A stretch of DNA of 64,000 nucleotides from Hydrogenophaga sp. Lineage in GTDB: Bacteria > Pseudomonadota > Gammaproteobacteria > Burkholderiales > Burkholderiaceae_C. Below are positions 8,966 to 16,720 of this stretch, one piece after another. A program made the position numbers and the translations under genes. The stretch spans positions 558,001-622,000 of the forward strand of contig NZ_JADMJO010000003.1 in NCBI RefSeq assembly GCF_018780385.1, in the 5' to 3' direction. A model generated the notes under the pieces. The model was not told where the DNA came from and did not search any database. It saw only the letters and a list, made by a program, of their open reading frames with translations. How positions within the stretch are numbered: the first letter of the stretch is position 1; each line of letters opens with the position of its first letter.

Positions 8966-9568
8966 TCAGCGCCGGGGCTGCCGGCGCAAGAGGCCGAGCC
9001 CGGCCATGCCCACCCCCAGCAGGGCGAGGGTGCCGGGTTCCGGCACGGGCAGGATCTGGCCGCGAATCTCGCCGGCGGGGAATCCTGCGGTGTGGAAATT
9101 GGCGTAAACCAGGCCGGCCAGCAAGCTGGGCAGCTGCGCGGTCAGCGTCGTGCCGTTGCCTTCAAGGGCGTCCCATTTACCGGTGATCGTGCCGCCGACG
9201 TCGCTGGCGAAGGGCGTGACAACGATATCGTTGGGAATGGTGTCGTTGAACGGCGCACCGAAGAAGCCGAACACCACCCCGGCGTTCGACCCGGGAGGCG
9301 CCGCAGCATGCAGATGAGCCGCGAGGAGGTTATCCGTAATGCCGGGAGTCTGCCCCCCCGTGAAGTCCAGACCGTAGATGGTGAAGCTGAAAGTCAGCGC
9401 ATTCTGAGCGTCGTTGAGGACAAAGCTGCCCGTGCCGTAGGCCGTCGATGCATTCGGGATCGACTCCTGGCTGCCGCTGAGCTGGGCCGAGAAGACGATG
9501 CCCGCTTGCACGGCCGAGGCGCCGACCAGCAAACCGAGGGCGATGAGGCAGTTGTGCAACTTGGACAT
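8966..9568 (-). CDS. CHRD-domain PEP-CTERM protein
   Basis: 200 aa. Signal peptide ~1-22 (CLIALGLLVGASAVQA). A CHRD domain (~25-165) shows FSAQLSGSQESIPNASTAYGTGSF, AHLHAAAPPGSNAGVVF and ANFHTAGFPAGEIRGQI, the last being the typical CHRD ending. The C-terminus VPEPGTLALLGVGMAGLGLL plus RRQPRR is a PEP-CTERM exosortase sorting signal, so the protein is exported, processed and probably surface-linked or released with exopolysaccharide. ATG 9568 was chosen as the residue before the signal peptide. No exosortase gene is in the window. Confidence 0.9.
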   Translation of the reverse strand: MSKLHNCLIALGLLVGASAVQAGIVFSAQLSGSQESIPNASTAYGTGSFVLNDAQNALTFSFTIYGLDFTGGQTPGITDNLLAAHLHAAAPPGSNAGVVFGFFGAPFNDTIPNDIVVTPFASDVGGTITGKWDALEGNGTTLTAQLPSLLAGLVYANFHTAGFPAGEIRGQILPVPEPGTLALLGVGMAGLGLLRRQPRR

Positions 9569-9744
9569 GGCGGAAAGCTCCCCAACAGTGGTTGGCCGAC
9601 GCGCGATCGCGTGGCGAGCAAAAGTCAAGCATGGAATGCGCCAGTTCAACAACTCCGTTGCCGATCAACACCTTCGCGATGGCCACCGACGCCGGACCCC
9701 ATCGGCCTGTCAAGTTCTTCGACAGCCCGCGAAGGGGCCCGGGT

Positions 9745-10080
9745 TCACGGGACGGGGTCTTTGGTGGCCGTCACATCCTCGATGCGCGCATCGCGCCATT
9801 CGGTACGCTCGACCTGGTGCATGGCTGCGCCGAAAGGATCGTCTGCCATCTCATGACCCTTGACGTGCCACTCATGCTGGAGCACGACAACGGGTGAGCG
9901 GAGCAGTGTCTTGTGGTGACGGTAACGGTAGCGGCCGGTCAGGGTTCCAATGGTCATGGATTCATCGAGCTGGGGTGCCCAGCCATAGGTAGGTGATTCA
10001 GAAGCGGTGCATGTGACAAAACGTTTCAGATTGTAAGCATACATCCCTTTGAGGACGCAGCCGGCAAGCTCAGTTCGCAT
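9745..10080 (-). CDS. Hypothetical protein
   Basis: 111 aa, not recognised. It has no signal peptide or transmembrane segment and includes RYRYRHHKTLLRSPVVVLQHEWHVKGHE and ERTEWRDARIEDVTAT, a plausible soluble alpha/beta composition. AAGGGG lies about ten bases before its ATG. It diverges from the metallo-hydrolase gene by 83 bases. It could be spurious, but no competing frame covers the region better. Confidence 0.5.
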   Translation of the reverse strand: MRTELAGCVLKGMYAYNLKRFVTCTASESPTYGWAPQLDESMTIGTLTGRYRYRHHKTLLRSPVVVLQHEWHVKGHEMADDPFGAAMHQVERTEWRDARIEDVTATKDPVP

Positions 10081-10163
10081 CGTTGATGCCCCTTGACGAC
10101 TCCTGGTTCCAGCGCTCGCACGTGCGTGACCCGATCAGCTCGCCCATCTGGAACAATCCCCGC

Positions 10164-11288
10164 ATGACCGACACCCCCACTCCCGACGGCCGACCGGACG
10201 ATCCGGCCGCTGCTCCCGACACACCCTACGCGCTGCAATACCCCTGTGGCGAACCACCGGCACCTGGTGAGGTGCGCGAAGTCGCGCCTGGCGTGCTGTG
10301 GCTGCGCATGCCCTTGCCGTTCGCGCTCAATCACATCAACCTCTGGGCCGTGGCCGACGAGGATGAACAGGGCCCGGGCTGGGCCGTCATCGACACCGGC
10401 ACCAAGACACCCGAGGCGCTGAGCGCCTGGCGCCAGCTGATCTCACCCGAGGGCCCGCTGGCCGCCACGCCCCAGGGCGCGCGCATCACGCGCATCTTCT
10501 GCACCCACATGCACCCCGACCACGTGGGCATGGCCGGCTGGCTCACGCGCAAGTTCCAGTGCCGGCTGTGGATGACACGGCTCGAATACCTCACCTGCCG
10601 CACCCTGGTGGCCGACACCGGTCGCGAGGCGCCGGAAGAGGCCATCAGCTTCTACCGGCAGATGGGCTGGAACGAGGAGTCGCTGGACATCTACCGCACC
10701 CGCTTCGGCGGCTACGGCAAGTACATGCACGCGCTGCCCGACAGCTTTCGCCGCCTCACCGATGGCGAGACGGTGCGCATCGGCGCGCACGACTGGCGCG
10801 TGATCGTCGGGCGTGGCCATTCGCCCGAACACGCCTGCCTGGTGAACGACGAGCTGGGCGTGATGGTCTCGGGCGACCAGGTGCTGCCGCGCATCTCGTC
10901 GAACGTGAGCGTCTTCCCCACCGAACCCGACGCCGACCCGCTGGCCGACTGGATCCACAGCATCGAGCACCTGCGCGCCACGCTGGGCGATCACCTGCTG
11001 GTGCTGCCGGCGCACGGCGAGCCCTTCCGCGGTCTGCACGCGCGGCTGGACCGCCTGGCCCACGGCCACGAGCGCGGCCTGCAACGCCTGCGGCGCAGCC
11101 TGGCCGAATCGCCCAAGCGCACGGTCGACGTGTTCGGGGCGCTGTTCGCCCGCTCGATCGACGCCAACGGCGAGCTGCTGGGCATGGCCACTGGCGAAGG
11201 CGTGGCCCACCTGAACCACCTGCTGGTGCGCGGCGAGGCCGCGCGCGAGGTGGGTGCGGACGGCGTGTACCGCTATCGCATGAAATGA
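10164..11288 (+). CDS. Metallo-beta-lactamase-fold hydrolase
   Basis: 374 aa. The metal motif HxHxDH is present as THMHPDHVG, with further ligands in GRGHSPEHACL, VSGDQVLP and LPAHGEPF. The C-terminal ~80 residues include the helical tail of LACTB2-like MBL hydrolases, which act on thioesters or RNA-like substrates; substrate unknown. I use ATG 10164 (MTDTPTPDG) because the longer frame start lacks homology-like sequence. It is single, with no operon partner. Confidence 0.88.
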   Translation: MTDTPTPDGRPDDPAAAPDTPYALQYPCGEPPAPGEVREVAPGVLWLRMPLPFALNHINLWAVADEDEQGPGWAVIDTGTKTPEALSAWRQLISPEGPLAATPQGARITRIFCTHMHPDHVGMAGWLTRKFQCRLWMTRLEYLTCRTLVADTGREAPEEAISFYRQMGWNEESLDIYRTRFGGYGKYMHALPDSFRRLTDGETVRIGAHDWRVIVGRGHSPEHACLVNDELGVMVSGDQVLPRISSNVSVFPTEPDADPLADWIHSIEHLRATLGDHLLVLPAHGEPFRGLHARLDRLAHGHERGLQRLRRSLAESPKRTVDVFGALFARSIDANGELLGMATGEGVAHLNHLLVRGEAAREVGADGVYRYRMK

Positions 11289-11299
11289 GGCCTTGGGCA

Positions 11300-11313
11300 G
11301 GAACGCCGCTTGC
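11300..11313 (+). promoter_or_regulatory. Sigma-54-type promoter of the DUF4142 gene
   Basis: GGAACGCCGCTTGC: GG-N10-GC spacing, with ACG and TTGC conserved. Predicted start near 11325, 23 bases before ATG 11348, with AGGAG inside the leader. Confidence 0.68.
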
Positions 11314-11347
11314 CCGTTATGGCCATCACGATTTCAGGAGTAGCGCC

Positions 11348-11869
11348 ATGAGCAGTCGAACCCTGAGGCGAGGCGTGCAGGTTCTTGCCGTGCTGATCGC
11401 AGGTGCAGCGTTTGCAGACAACCTGGCGCCCCGCGATCAAGTGTTCCTTGAGCAAGCAGCGCAGCATGGGCACGCCGAACAATCGGCCAGCCGCCTGGCG
11501 CTGACGAAGACGCGCGACGCGCGGGTGCGTGCATTGGCCCAACGCATGATCGACGACAACGCCCGTGTGGTGGAGGAATTGCGCACCCTCGCCGCGTCAA
11601 AAAACTACACACCGCCCCGGGAACCTTCGATGCTGCAGAAGGGCAAGGAAATGCTGGTAGGCGGCCTCAGCGAGGACCACTTCGATCGGCGCTACGTCCA
11701 TCAGATGGGCGTTGTGACGAATGAGACGACGGTTCAACTGTTTGAAGAAGCAGCCCGCGAGGCTCGAGACCCTGACGTGAAGGCCTTCGCCACAAGGCAT
11801 CTGCCCACGGTGCGCGACCACCTGCAGACCGCACGGGAACTCAAGGTTGCGTTCGAGCCGGCGCGTTAA
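11348..11869 (+). CDS. DUF4142 domain protein, secreted
   Basis: 173 aa. Signal peptide ~1-22 (VLAVLIAGAAFA). The mature part is an all-helical DUF4142 bundle (ferritin-like): DQVFLEQAAQHGHAEQSASRLALTKTRDARVRALAQRMIDDN, then DRRYVHQMGVVTNETTVQLFEEAAREARDPDVKAFATRHLPTVRDHL. AGGAG precedes the ATG by eight bases. DUF4142 proteins are periplasmic and often stress-linked, but their activity is unknown. The sigma-54-like promoter ties it to the island regulon. Confidence 0.9.
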   Translation: MSSRTLRRGVQVLAVLIAGAAFADNLAPRDQVFLEQAAQHGHAEQSASRLALTKTRDARVRALAQRMIDDNARVVEELRTLAASKNYTPPREPSMLQKGKEMLVGGLSEDHFDRRYVHQMGVVTNETTVQLFEEAAREARDPDVKAFATRHLPTVRDHLQTARELKVAFEPAR

Positions 11870-11885
11870 CCGACAGCGCAGGCCA

Positions 11886-11907
11886 GGTATCCAGTAACCC
11901 GGATACC
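11886..11907. terminator. Hairpin after the DUF4142 gene
   Basis: GGTATCC and GGATACC form a perfect 7-bp stem with an 8-base loop, 16 bases after the stop codon. No T-run follows. Confidence 0.45.
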
Positions 11908-11926
11908 CGGCATGCAGCGCTCCCCG

Positions 11927-11948
11927 GAAGCTTTCGTTAAAAAGCTTC
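11927..11948. terminator. Bidirectional hairpin between convergent genes
   Basis: GAAGCTTT and AAAGCTTC pair perfectly (8 bp, 6-base loop) between the convergent DUF4142 and YflT-like genes; on the minus strand it lies 8 bases after the stop of the YflT-like gene. Confidence 0.5.
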
Positions 11949-11955
11949 GCGGCCC

Positions 11956-12480
11956 TTAGCGGTAGATGTCAGCGCCACGAGCGCCGCGCCAGTGGCCCTC
12001 GAGGTGCGTGGCATCGTCATCGTTGCGTGGGCGAACGCCCATCAGGATGCCCCCCTCGCGAATCCCGGCGTCGTATTTCTTGATGCGCTCCTCCGGAATG
12101 CCCCAACCCACGAGCGCTCCCACCAGACCACCGGCGGCGCCTCCTGCGCCTGCGCCAGCCAAGGCTGCTGCAATGGGCCCGGCGATCACCAGTCCCAAAC
12201 CCGGGATGGCGATGCTGGTGCCCACGGCCGCGATGGCAGCACCCACCGCGCCGATGACGCCGCCAATGCCCGCGCCGATGCCCGCGCCCTCGGACGCCTT
12301 GTTGCCGAGTTCGGTTTCACGACCGTCATCGTTGGCGAAATGGCGCTCTCGCGTCTCCTCCGACATCACGAGGTTCACTTCGTCCTTGTCGTAGCCCCGA
12401 TCGAGGACGCCCTGGTATGCGATCTCGGCGCTCTCGCGGTCGGGAAAAATGCCTGTCAGATATCTGTTGTCGGTGGCCAT
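11956..12480 (-). CDS. YflT-like general stress protein with glycine-zipper region
   Basis: 174 aa. The N-terminal ~60 residues (NRYLTGIFPDRESAEIAYQGVLDRGYDKDEVNLVMSEE) match the heat/stress-induced YflT fold. Residues ~70-130 are a glycine/alanine-rich membrane-inserting segment (GAGIGAGIGGVIGAVGAAIAAV, then AGAGAGGAAGGLVGALVGWGIPEERI). The tail GGILMGVRPRNDDDATHLEGHW closes the fold. AGGAG lies before ATG 12480. A sigma-54-like site at 12547-12560 gives a 55-base leader. It diverges from a 72-aa hydrophilic gene. Confidence 0.88.
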   Translation of the reverse strand: MATDNRYLTGIFPDRESAEIAYQGVLDRGYDKDEVNLVMSEETRERHFANDDGRETELGNKASEGAGIGAGIGGVIGAVGAAIAAVGTSIAIPGLGLVIAGPIAAALAGAGAGGAAGGLVGALVGWGIPEERIKKYDAGIREGGILMGVRPRNDDDATHLEGHWRGARGADIYR

Positions 12481-12546
12481 GATTGCTCCTGTTTCAGTGT
12501 GTGGATCGGTATCGCTATGACCTCGATGGAGATCGATGAACACATG

Positions 12547-12560
12547 GCAATCGCCGCGCC
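12547..12560 (-). promoter_or_regulatory. Sigma-54-type promoter of the YflT-like gene
   Basis: Minus strand GGCGCGGCGATTGC; correct spacing, TTGC intact, one mismatch in the -24 box. Confidence 0.6.
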
Positions 12561-12642
12561 CATGCGTCACGTTCTCGCTTCTGAAGGGCAGGCATCGGGA
12601 ACGGGGCTTGCCTCGGTTCGACAGGTGATGCGGCTCCCGCCA

Positions 12643-12656
12643 GGACTGGTGCCTGC
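12643..12656 (+). promoter_or_regulatory. Weak sigma-54-type site before the 72-aa gene
   Basis: GGACTGGTGCCTGC has correct GG-N10-GC spacing but poor -24 agreement. Predicted start about 12668, 23 bases before ATG 12691. Confidence 0.35.
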
Positions 12657-12690
12657 ATGCCTGAACCGATCCATTGAAAGGACACAGGAC

Positions 12691-12909
12691 ATGTCTGAAC
12701 ACGACAACGCGGCTCGTCAACGTGCGCAACACGAGAGCAACTATGGTTATGAGTCCGACCACCCGTCCTACCGCGCACGCGGCGCTGGAGACTGGAGCGG
12801 ACGCACGGGCAGGAGAGAACGCTTCGAGCAGGGAAGCACCGATCAAAGCGTTGATGACACCCTCAACTCCCGCGAAGCCAACCGGCGGGAGAAGGACACG
12901 AAGAAGTGA
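12691..12909 (+). CDS. Small hydrophilic hypothetical protein
   Basis: 72 aa, highly charged and probably disordered (HESNYGYESDHPSYRARGAGDW, then EANRREKDTKK at the end). GAAAGGA is upstream of the ATG. Not recognised. It sits between stress genes and converges on rpoN with a 13-base gap. The charge and the YESDHPSYRARG core give it the look of a stress-induced disordered protein, which is an inference only. Confidence 0.6.
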   Translation: MSEHDNAARQRAQHESNYGYESDHPSYRARGAGDWSGRTGRRERFEQGSTDQSVDDTLNSREANRREKDTKK

Positions 12910-12922
12910 CGCTGCCGAATCG

Positions 12923-14377
12923 TCAGGCGTCGTGCCGGCGGCGGCGGCCCACCGCTTCGATGCGAAGCATCTGCCGGTATTTGGTGACGGTGCGCCGGGC
13001 CACCACCAAACCTTGCTGAGCCAACTGGCGCTTGATCTCCGCATCAGACAGGGGCTTGTCGGTCGCCTCTTCCGTGATGAGATCCTGTATCAACCCACGG
13101 ATGGCCGTGCCCGAGCAAGCCTTTCCGCTGGCACTTACCATGGCACGCGAGAAAAAGTGCTTGAGCTCGAACACGCCCAGGGGTGTGGCCATGTACTTGT
13201 TGTTGGTCACGCGCGATACGGTGGACTCGTGACTGCCGATCTCCTCGGCGATTTCCCGCAAGCCCAGCGGCTTCATGGCCATGGGTCCGAACTCCAGAAA
13301 ATGGCGCTGTCGTTTCACGATGGCCCGGGCCACGTCCAGAATGGTGGAGAAGCGCTGCTCGACATTGCGCAGGGTCCACTTCGCTTCCTGCAGGTGCGCG
13401 CCCATCTCCGACGTTTCGGCCGTGTGGTGGCGCTGGTAGAGATCGGCGTACATCTGGTTCAGCCTCACCCGCGGCACGATGGCCGGATTCAACTGCACAT
13501 TCCATTCGCCACGGATCTTTTTCACGATCACATCGGGCACCACGTACGCGATGTGCGACGAACCCCAGCGCCACCCCGGGCGGGGATCGAGCCGGCGAAT
13601 GCGGTCACAGACACTTTCGATGAACGCGGGCGTCTTGCCCAGCTGGCGCGCCAGGCCCTGAACGTCTCTGGCGGCGAGCGCGCTGAGATGAGCGGCAACG
13701 ATGGTGTGGGCCACCGCCCTCATCTCCACGCACTCGATCTCGTGCAACTGAAGCTCCAGGCATTCGGCCACGCTGCGCGCGCCGACGCCCGCGGGCTCCA
13801 GCGACTGAACCATCTTCAGCGCGATCTGCATGTCCGCCAACTCCGCAGGCGGGTCCGTGGTCACCACGTCCAGCAGATCAGCCAACGGCGTCCTGAGGTA
13901 TCCATCGTCGTCCAGAGATTCGACAATCACGCGGGCCAGGCTCAGGTCGCGCTCACACAAGGGCATGGTGTTGAGCTGGCTGGTCAGGTGCATGCTGAGT
14001 GAGCTGTCGGCCGTCATCAGATCCAGCGCGGAGGTGTCGCCGTCTGACGACTGGCGGGAACCCGAGCCTGCATCGGCATGCCACAGATCACGATCGCTCT
14101 CCAGGCCGGCATCCGAAGATTCACTCTCCACCCGGGTGTACTCGTCATCCTGGTCCGATCGGTCCTGCTCTGCGGACACCTCCGCATCGGACGCGTCGAA
14201 CTCTTCGGGGTCGTCGGCGCCCTCTTCAACTTCCAGAAACGGGTTGCGGCCCAGGGTGTCTCGCACCACCTGACCGAAGTCGAGAGAAGACATCTGCAAC
14301 AGGCGAACTGCATGCTGCAACCGGGGAGACAGCGTCTGGCTTTGGCGCTGGTCGGCGCGAACGTCCATGTGGATCAC
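12923..14377 (-). CDS. rpoN: RNA polymerase sigma-54 factor (probable second, island-specific RpoN)
   Basis: 484 aa, full length. Region I (QRQSQTLSPRLQHAVRLLQMSSLDF) is the Gln/Leu-rich activator-response segment; an acidic region II (EVEEGADDPEEFDASDAEVSAEQDRSDQDDE) follows; core-binding region; HTH around GLREIAEEIGSHESTVSRVTNNKYM; and the RpoN box ARRTVTKYRQML near the C-terminus. The start is a GTG at 14375-14377 after a perfect AGGAGGT, or ATG 14368. It is not in the usual lptB-rpoN-hpf cluster, which suggests a paralogue. A sigma-54-like promoter precedes it, implying autoregulation, and many island genes carry matching sites. Confidence 0.95.
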   Translation of the reverse strand: MIHMDVRADQRQSQTLSPRLQHAVRLLQMSSLDFGQVVRDTLGRNPFLEVEEGADDPEEFDASDAEVSAEQDRSDQDDEYTRVESESSDAGLESDRDLWHADAGSGSRQSSDGDTSALDLMTADSSLSMHLTSQLNTMPLCERDLSLARVIVESLDDDGYLRTPLADLLDVVTTDPPAELADMQIALKMVQSLEPAGVGARSVAECLELQLHEIECVEMRAVAHTIVAAHLSALAARDVQGLARQLGKTPAFIESVCDRIRRLDPRPGWRWGSSHIAYVVPDVIVKKIRGEWNVQLNPAIVPRVRLNQMYADLYQRHHTAETSEMGAHLQEAKWTLRNVEQRFSTILDVARAIVKRQRHFLEFGPMAMKPLGLREIAEEIGSHESTVSRVTNNKYMATPLGVFELKHFFSRAMVSASGKACSGTAIRGLIQDLITEEATDKPLSDAEIKRQLAQQGLVVARRTVTKYRQMLRIEAVGRRRRHDA

Positions 14378-14439
14378 AGGTACCTCCTCGTTGTTGGTGT
14401 TGTTTTGGTCCGCTGGCAGGCCAAGAAATCAGCACGCTT

Positions 14440-14453
14440 GCAACCACCATGCC
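14440..14453 (-). promoter_or_regulatory. Sigma-54-type promoter of rpoN
   Basis: Minus strand GGCATGGTGGTTGC followed by A; one mismatch to GGCACG-N4-TTGCA. Predicted start about 14428, 51 bases before the GTG start. Confidence 0.7.
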
Positions 14454-14639
14454 GGAAAGGCCGTGTTGACACAAATTCAAACAACTGCCGACGCTCACGG
14501 GCGTGGAGTGCGAGGGGCACAAGATTCGCCAGCCACGTGGTGTTTCATTCAGATGCGAATGAGGCATCTCTTCACCGATCGGCGGCCGTTTGCCGTAAAA
14601 GATGCCGAAACGAGGCACGCCTACCCTGCTGTTTCGGGT

Positions 14640-15569
14640 TCAGCGCTGCGGGTAAATCGCACGCGTGATGTCAAAGCCTTGCTGGTGGGCCTGCGCGAGC
14701 AGAGCCTGGAGGCGGTCCTGCGGCATCGTGGGCTGGCGAGACAGCACCCACATGAAACGCCGCCCGGGCTCACCGACCAGCGCCTCGGTGTAGTCCCCGT
14801 CCACATGCAGGATCCAGTAGTCCGCCCAGGCCAGTGGCAACCAGCGCAACCACGCGGGCCACAGACTCACCTTGAGCCGCGCGCCTCCGCCACCCAGCAT
14901 GGGCACCGCCACCCCCCGGGCCTGCCGCACCCGCCCCGAACGGTCCGTGCACCGGTTGACCACATCCATGCGCAGCCTGCCCGGCGCCTCCCCACGGCGT
15001 CGGCGGTACTCGGCCGTGGGTTGTCCCTTGCACGCACCTTCAAATGGCGCGGGGAGACGGGCCACCTCATACCAGACGCCAGCGTAACGGTCCAGATCCA
15101 CCATGGGTGCCGTGGTCAGAGGTGGGAGCACCTGGCGACCACCGACCACGCGCTCCAGTGCCGGTGCGAGCAAGCCTGCGACTGCCAAGGCTGCGGTGGG
15201 ATGAATGCGCGATCGCCACTGGGCGGGCAACAACGGCAACGCCAGGCCGACATAGCGCATCCAGGATGAACCAGGCTTGGATGAAGCGGTGCGTGCTTGA
15301 ACCGGGGTGGAACGACGACGCGAACGCATCATCCAGAACAGACCGACCAGCGCGGCCAGTCCCACCGATGCCGGGCCGACGAGTCGCCGCGACTCCACCT
15401 CCGCACGCTGGCGCAAACTCACCATGCGCCGGTGCAGGCCCTCTTCCCGCGCGATCAGACGGTGCTCGACGTCCAGGATCTGCTGATCCAGTTCGGACAG
15501 CCCGCGCTCTGTCAGCGGGGGCGTCGCCTTGTCCGAAACCCGGATTTCACGGGATGAAGACTCGGTCAT
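14640..15569 (-). CDS. Lipocalin with membrane-anchored coiled-coil N-terminal extension
   Basis: 309 aa, much longer than bacterial Blc lipocalins (~175 aa). Residues 1-60 are a charged helix/coiled coil (LSELDQQILDVEHRLIAREEGLHRRMV), ~65-81 a transmembrane segment (GPASVGLAALVGLFWMM), ~105-140 further hydrophobic stretches, and ~155-305 a lipocalin domain with the GxW signature (YAGVWYEVARLPAPFEGACKG), NRCTDRSG, YWILHVDGDYTEALVGEP and the final RQPTMPQDRLQALLAQAHQQGFD. It probably binds lipid at the inner membrane's outer face. Its start overlaps the holin-like gene by 23 bases, so it is the last gene of a small membrane-stress operon. Confidence 0.87.
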   Translation of the reverse strand: MTESSSREIRVSDKATPPLTERGLSELDQQILDVEHRLIAREEGLHRRMVSLRQRAEVESRRLVGPASVGLAALVGLFWMMRSRRRSTPVQARTASSKPGSSWMRYVGLALPLLPAQWRSRIHPTAALAVAGLLAPALERVVGGRQVLPPLTTAPMVDLDRYAGVWYEVARLPAPFEGACKGQPTAEYRRRRGEAPGRLRMDVVNRCTDRSGRVRQARGVAVPMLGGGGARLKVSLWPAWLRWLPLAWADYWILHVDGDYTEALVGEPGRRFMWVLSRQPTMPQDRLQALLAQAHQQGFDITRAIYPQR

Positions 15570-16023
15570 GATCGCTGCGCTCTGTTGGGAGGCCGTCGTG
15601 GGTGCGCGGTGTAGGGGTGACCGGACCGGGAGAAGATGAAAACATCAGGTGCCGCCGCGTGGCTGGCAGGCGCAGTTTGGGCAGCAGTGTCTTCACCCGC
15701 AGCACCAGCCATGTGCCGATCATCACGTGCACCGCGAGCGCCAGGGCAAAGGCGCCCATCCAGTGAAGGCCGACCAGGGTGAGTCCCGTGATGATCAGGC
15801 TCCACAGGATCAGCCAGGCCGTGATGCCCACCACCGCCAGGCCGATGCCCAGCACCACGATCTGCAACAACGCCAGGCCCGCGCGGTGCAACTCCAGCGA
15901 GAGCAATTCCACGCGATCACTGAACAAGCGGGGAATGTCATGCCAGAGGCTCCTCAAGGTGTCCATCAAGGAGTCGGGCGTTTCACCCGGTTCCTTGAAG
16001 GACGTTGGCGCGGCCCTGCTCAT
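15547..16023 (-). CDS. Phage holin family (DUF1469-like) membrane protein
   Basis: 158 aa. The N-terminal amphipathic segment SLMDTLRSLWHDIPRLFSDRVELLSLELHRA is typical of holin superfamily III / YqjE-like proteins, followed by two transmembrane segments (LLQIVVLGIGLAVVGITAWLIL and GAFALALAVHVMIGTWLVL). Despite the family name this is a housekeeping membrane protein usually next to YqjD/ElaB-type genes, as here. ATG 16023 lies four bases after the upstream gene's stop. Confidence 0.8.
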   Translation of the reverse strand: MSRAAPTSFKEPGETPDSLMDTLRSLWHDIPRLFSDRVELLSLELHRAGLALLQIVVLGIGLAVVGITAWLILWSLIITGLTLVGLHWMGAFALALAVHVMIGTWLVLRVKTLLPKLRLPATRRHLMFSSSPGPVTPTPRTHDGLPTERSDHDRVFIP

Positions 16024-16027
16024 GGCC

Positions 16028-16252
16028 TCACCGCATGAGGCGCGAAAACAGGACACCTGCCGCCAGTGCCGTCGCGACCGCACCCAGCGGGTTGTCTCGA
16101 ATGGACCGACGTGCTTGCGTCACCCACTCAGGAACTGCGTTCTCGTGGTCGGCCAACTCCGCATGGCGCGCTGAAGCCCGGTCGGGGCTGGCCAGACCAG
16201 CGAAGTCCCCCGGATTGGGAACTCTGAAGTACTCCGACGATTCCTGGTTCAT
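16028..16252 (-). CDS. Small YqjD/ElaB-like (DUF883-type) membrane-anchored protein
   Basis: 74 aa. The C-terminal pattern PEWVTQARRSIRDNPLGAVATALAAGVLFSRLMR is that of DUF883/YqjD proteins: helical soluble part, then a single C-terminal transmembrane helix with a basic end. Members anchor ribosomes at the membrane in stationary phase in E. coli; here that is family inference. It is the first gene of the 16252-14640 operon, probably read through from glsB (42-base gap without its own promoter signal). Confidence 0.75.
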   Translation of the reverse strand: MNQESSEYFRVPNPGDFAGLASPDRASARHAELADHENAVPEWVTQARRSIRDNPLGAVATALAAGVLFSRLMR

Positions 16253-16294
16253 GGGAACTCCTTGTTGAGCGGAAGTTGACTCGGCGCAACGGGA

Positions 16295-16567
16295 TCAGCG
16301 CACGGTGCCTCGACGGAACAGGTTGACGACCGCCAGGAGAATGACCGCGCCCAGGAACGAGACGAACAGTGCGCCCAGGCTGAACGCATCCTGGTTGATC
16401 GTGCCCACGCCCACCAAGGGCGAAATGAGCAAGCCACCCAGCGCAGCTCCCACGATGCCGACCACGATGTTGAGAAAGACGCCTTGCTGCCCGTCCGTCT
16501 TCATGGCCAGGCTGGCCAGCCAGCCAATGACACCGCCCACGACAAGCCAGATGATGAGGTTGATCAT
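16295..16567 (-). CDS. GlsB/YeaQ/YmgE family stress-response membrane protein
   Basis: 90 aa with three hydrophobic helices and the family pattern IIWLVVGGVIGWLASLAMKT, then GVFLNIVVGIVGAALGGLL and SFLGAVILLAVVNLF. The start ATG 16567 follows AGGAG. The family (transglycosylase-associated protein) is general-stress induced. A near-perfect sigma-54-like promoter lies at 16629-16642. It diverges from a hemerythrin gene. Confidence 0.92.
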   Translation of the reverse strand: MINLIIWLVVGGVIGWLASLAMKTDGQQGVFLNIVVGIVGAALGGLLISPLVGVGTINQDAFSLGALFVSFLGAVILLAVVNLFRRGTVR

Positions 16568-16628
16568 GCGAGTTCTCCTAAGGTTGAAACATGAGGCAAG
16601 GGCCCCGGGGTGAAGAGACCTGACGGTG

Positions 16629-16642
16629 GCAAACGGCATGCC
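16629..16642 (-). promoter_or_regulatory. Sigma-54-type promoter of the glsB-like gene
   Basis: Minus strand GGCATGCCGTTTGC preceded by T; one mismatch. Predicted start about 16617, 50 bases before ATG 16567. It is only 32 bases from the opposite-facing site at 16675. Confidence 0.72.
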
Positions 16643-16674
16643 AGCATGCGCAGCACCCGCCTGCGCAACGGCTG

Positions 16675-16688
16675 GGCACATGGGTTGC
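16675..16688 (+). promoter_or_regulatory. Sigma-54-type promoter of hemerythrin gene 16721
   Basis: GGCACATGGGTTGC; one mismatch to GGCACG-N4-TTGC. Predicted start about 16700, 21 bases before ATG 16721. Confidence 0.72.
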
Positions 16689-16720
16689 CGCCCCTTGTGA
16701 CTGCCGTTTCACGAGGGCCC

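Noticed and set aside
10100-10140. Possible sigma-54 site facing the hypothetical gene at 9745-10080
   Set aside because: GG-N10-GC spacing occurs, but the CACG block is shifted and TTGC is absent.
15547-16023. Prophage remnant because of the phage-holin name
   Set aside because: Holin-X/DUF1469 proteins next to YqjD-like genes are ordinary chromosomal genes; no other phage gene is nearby.
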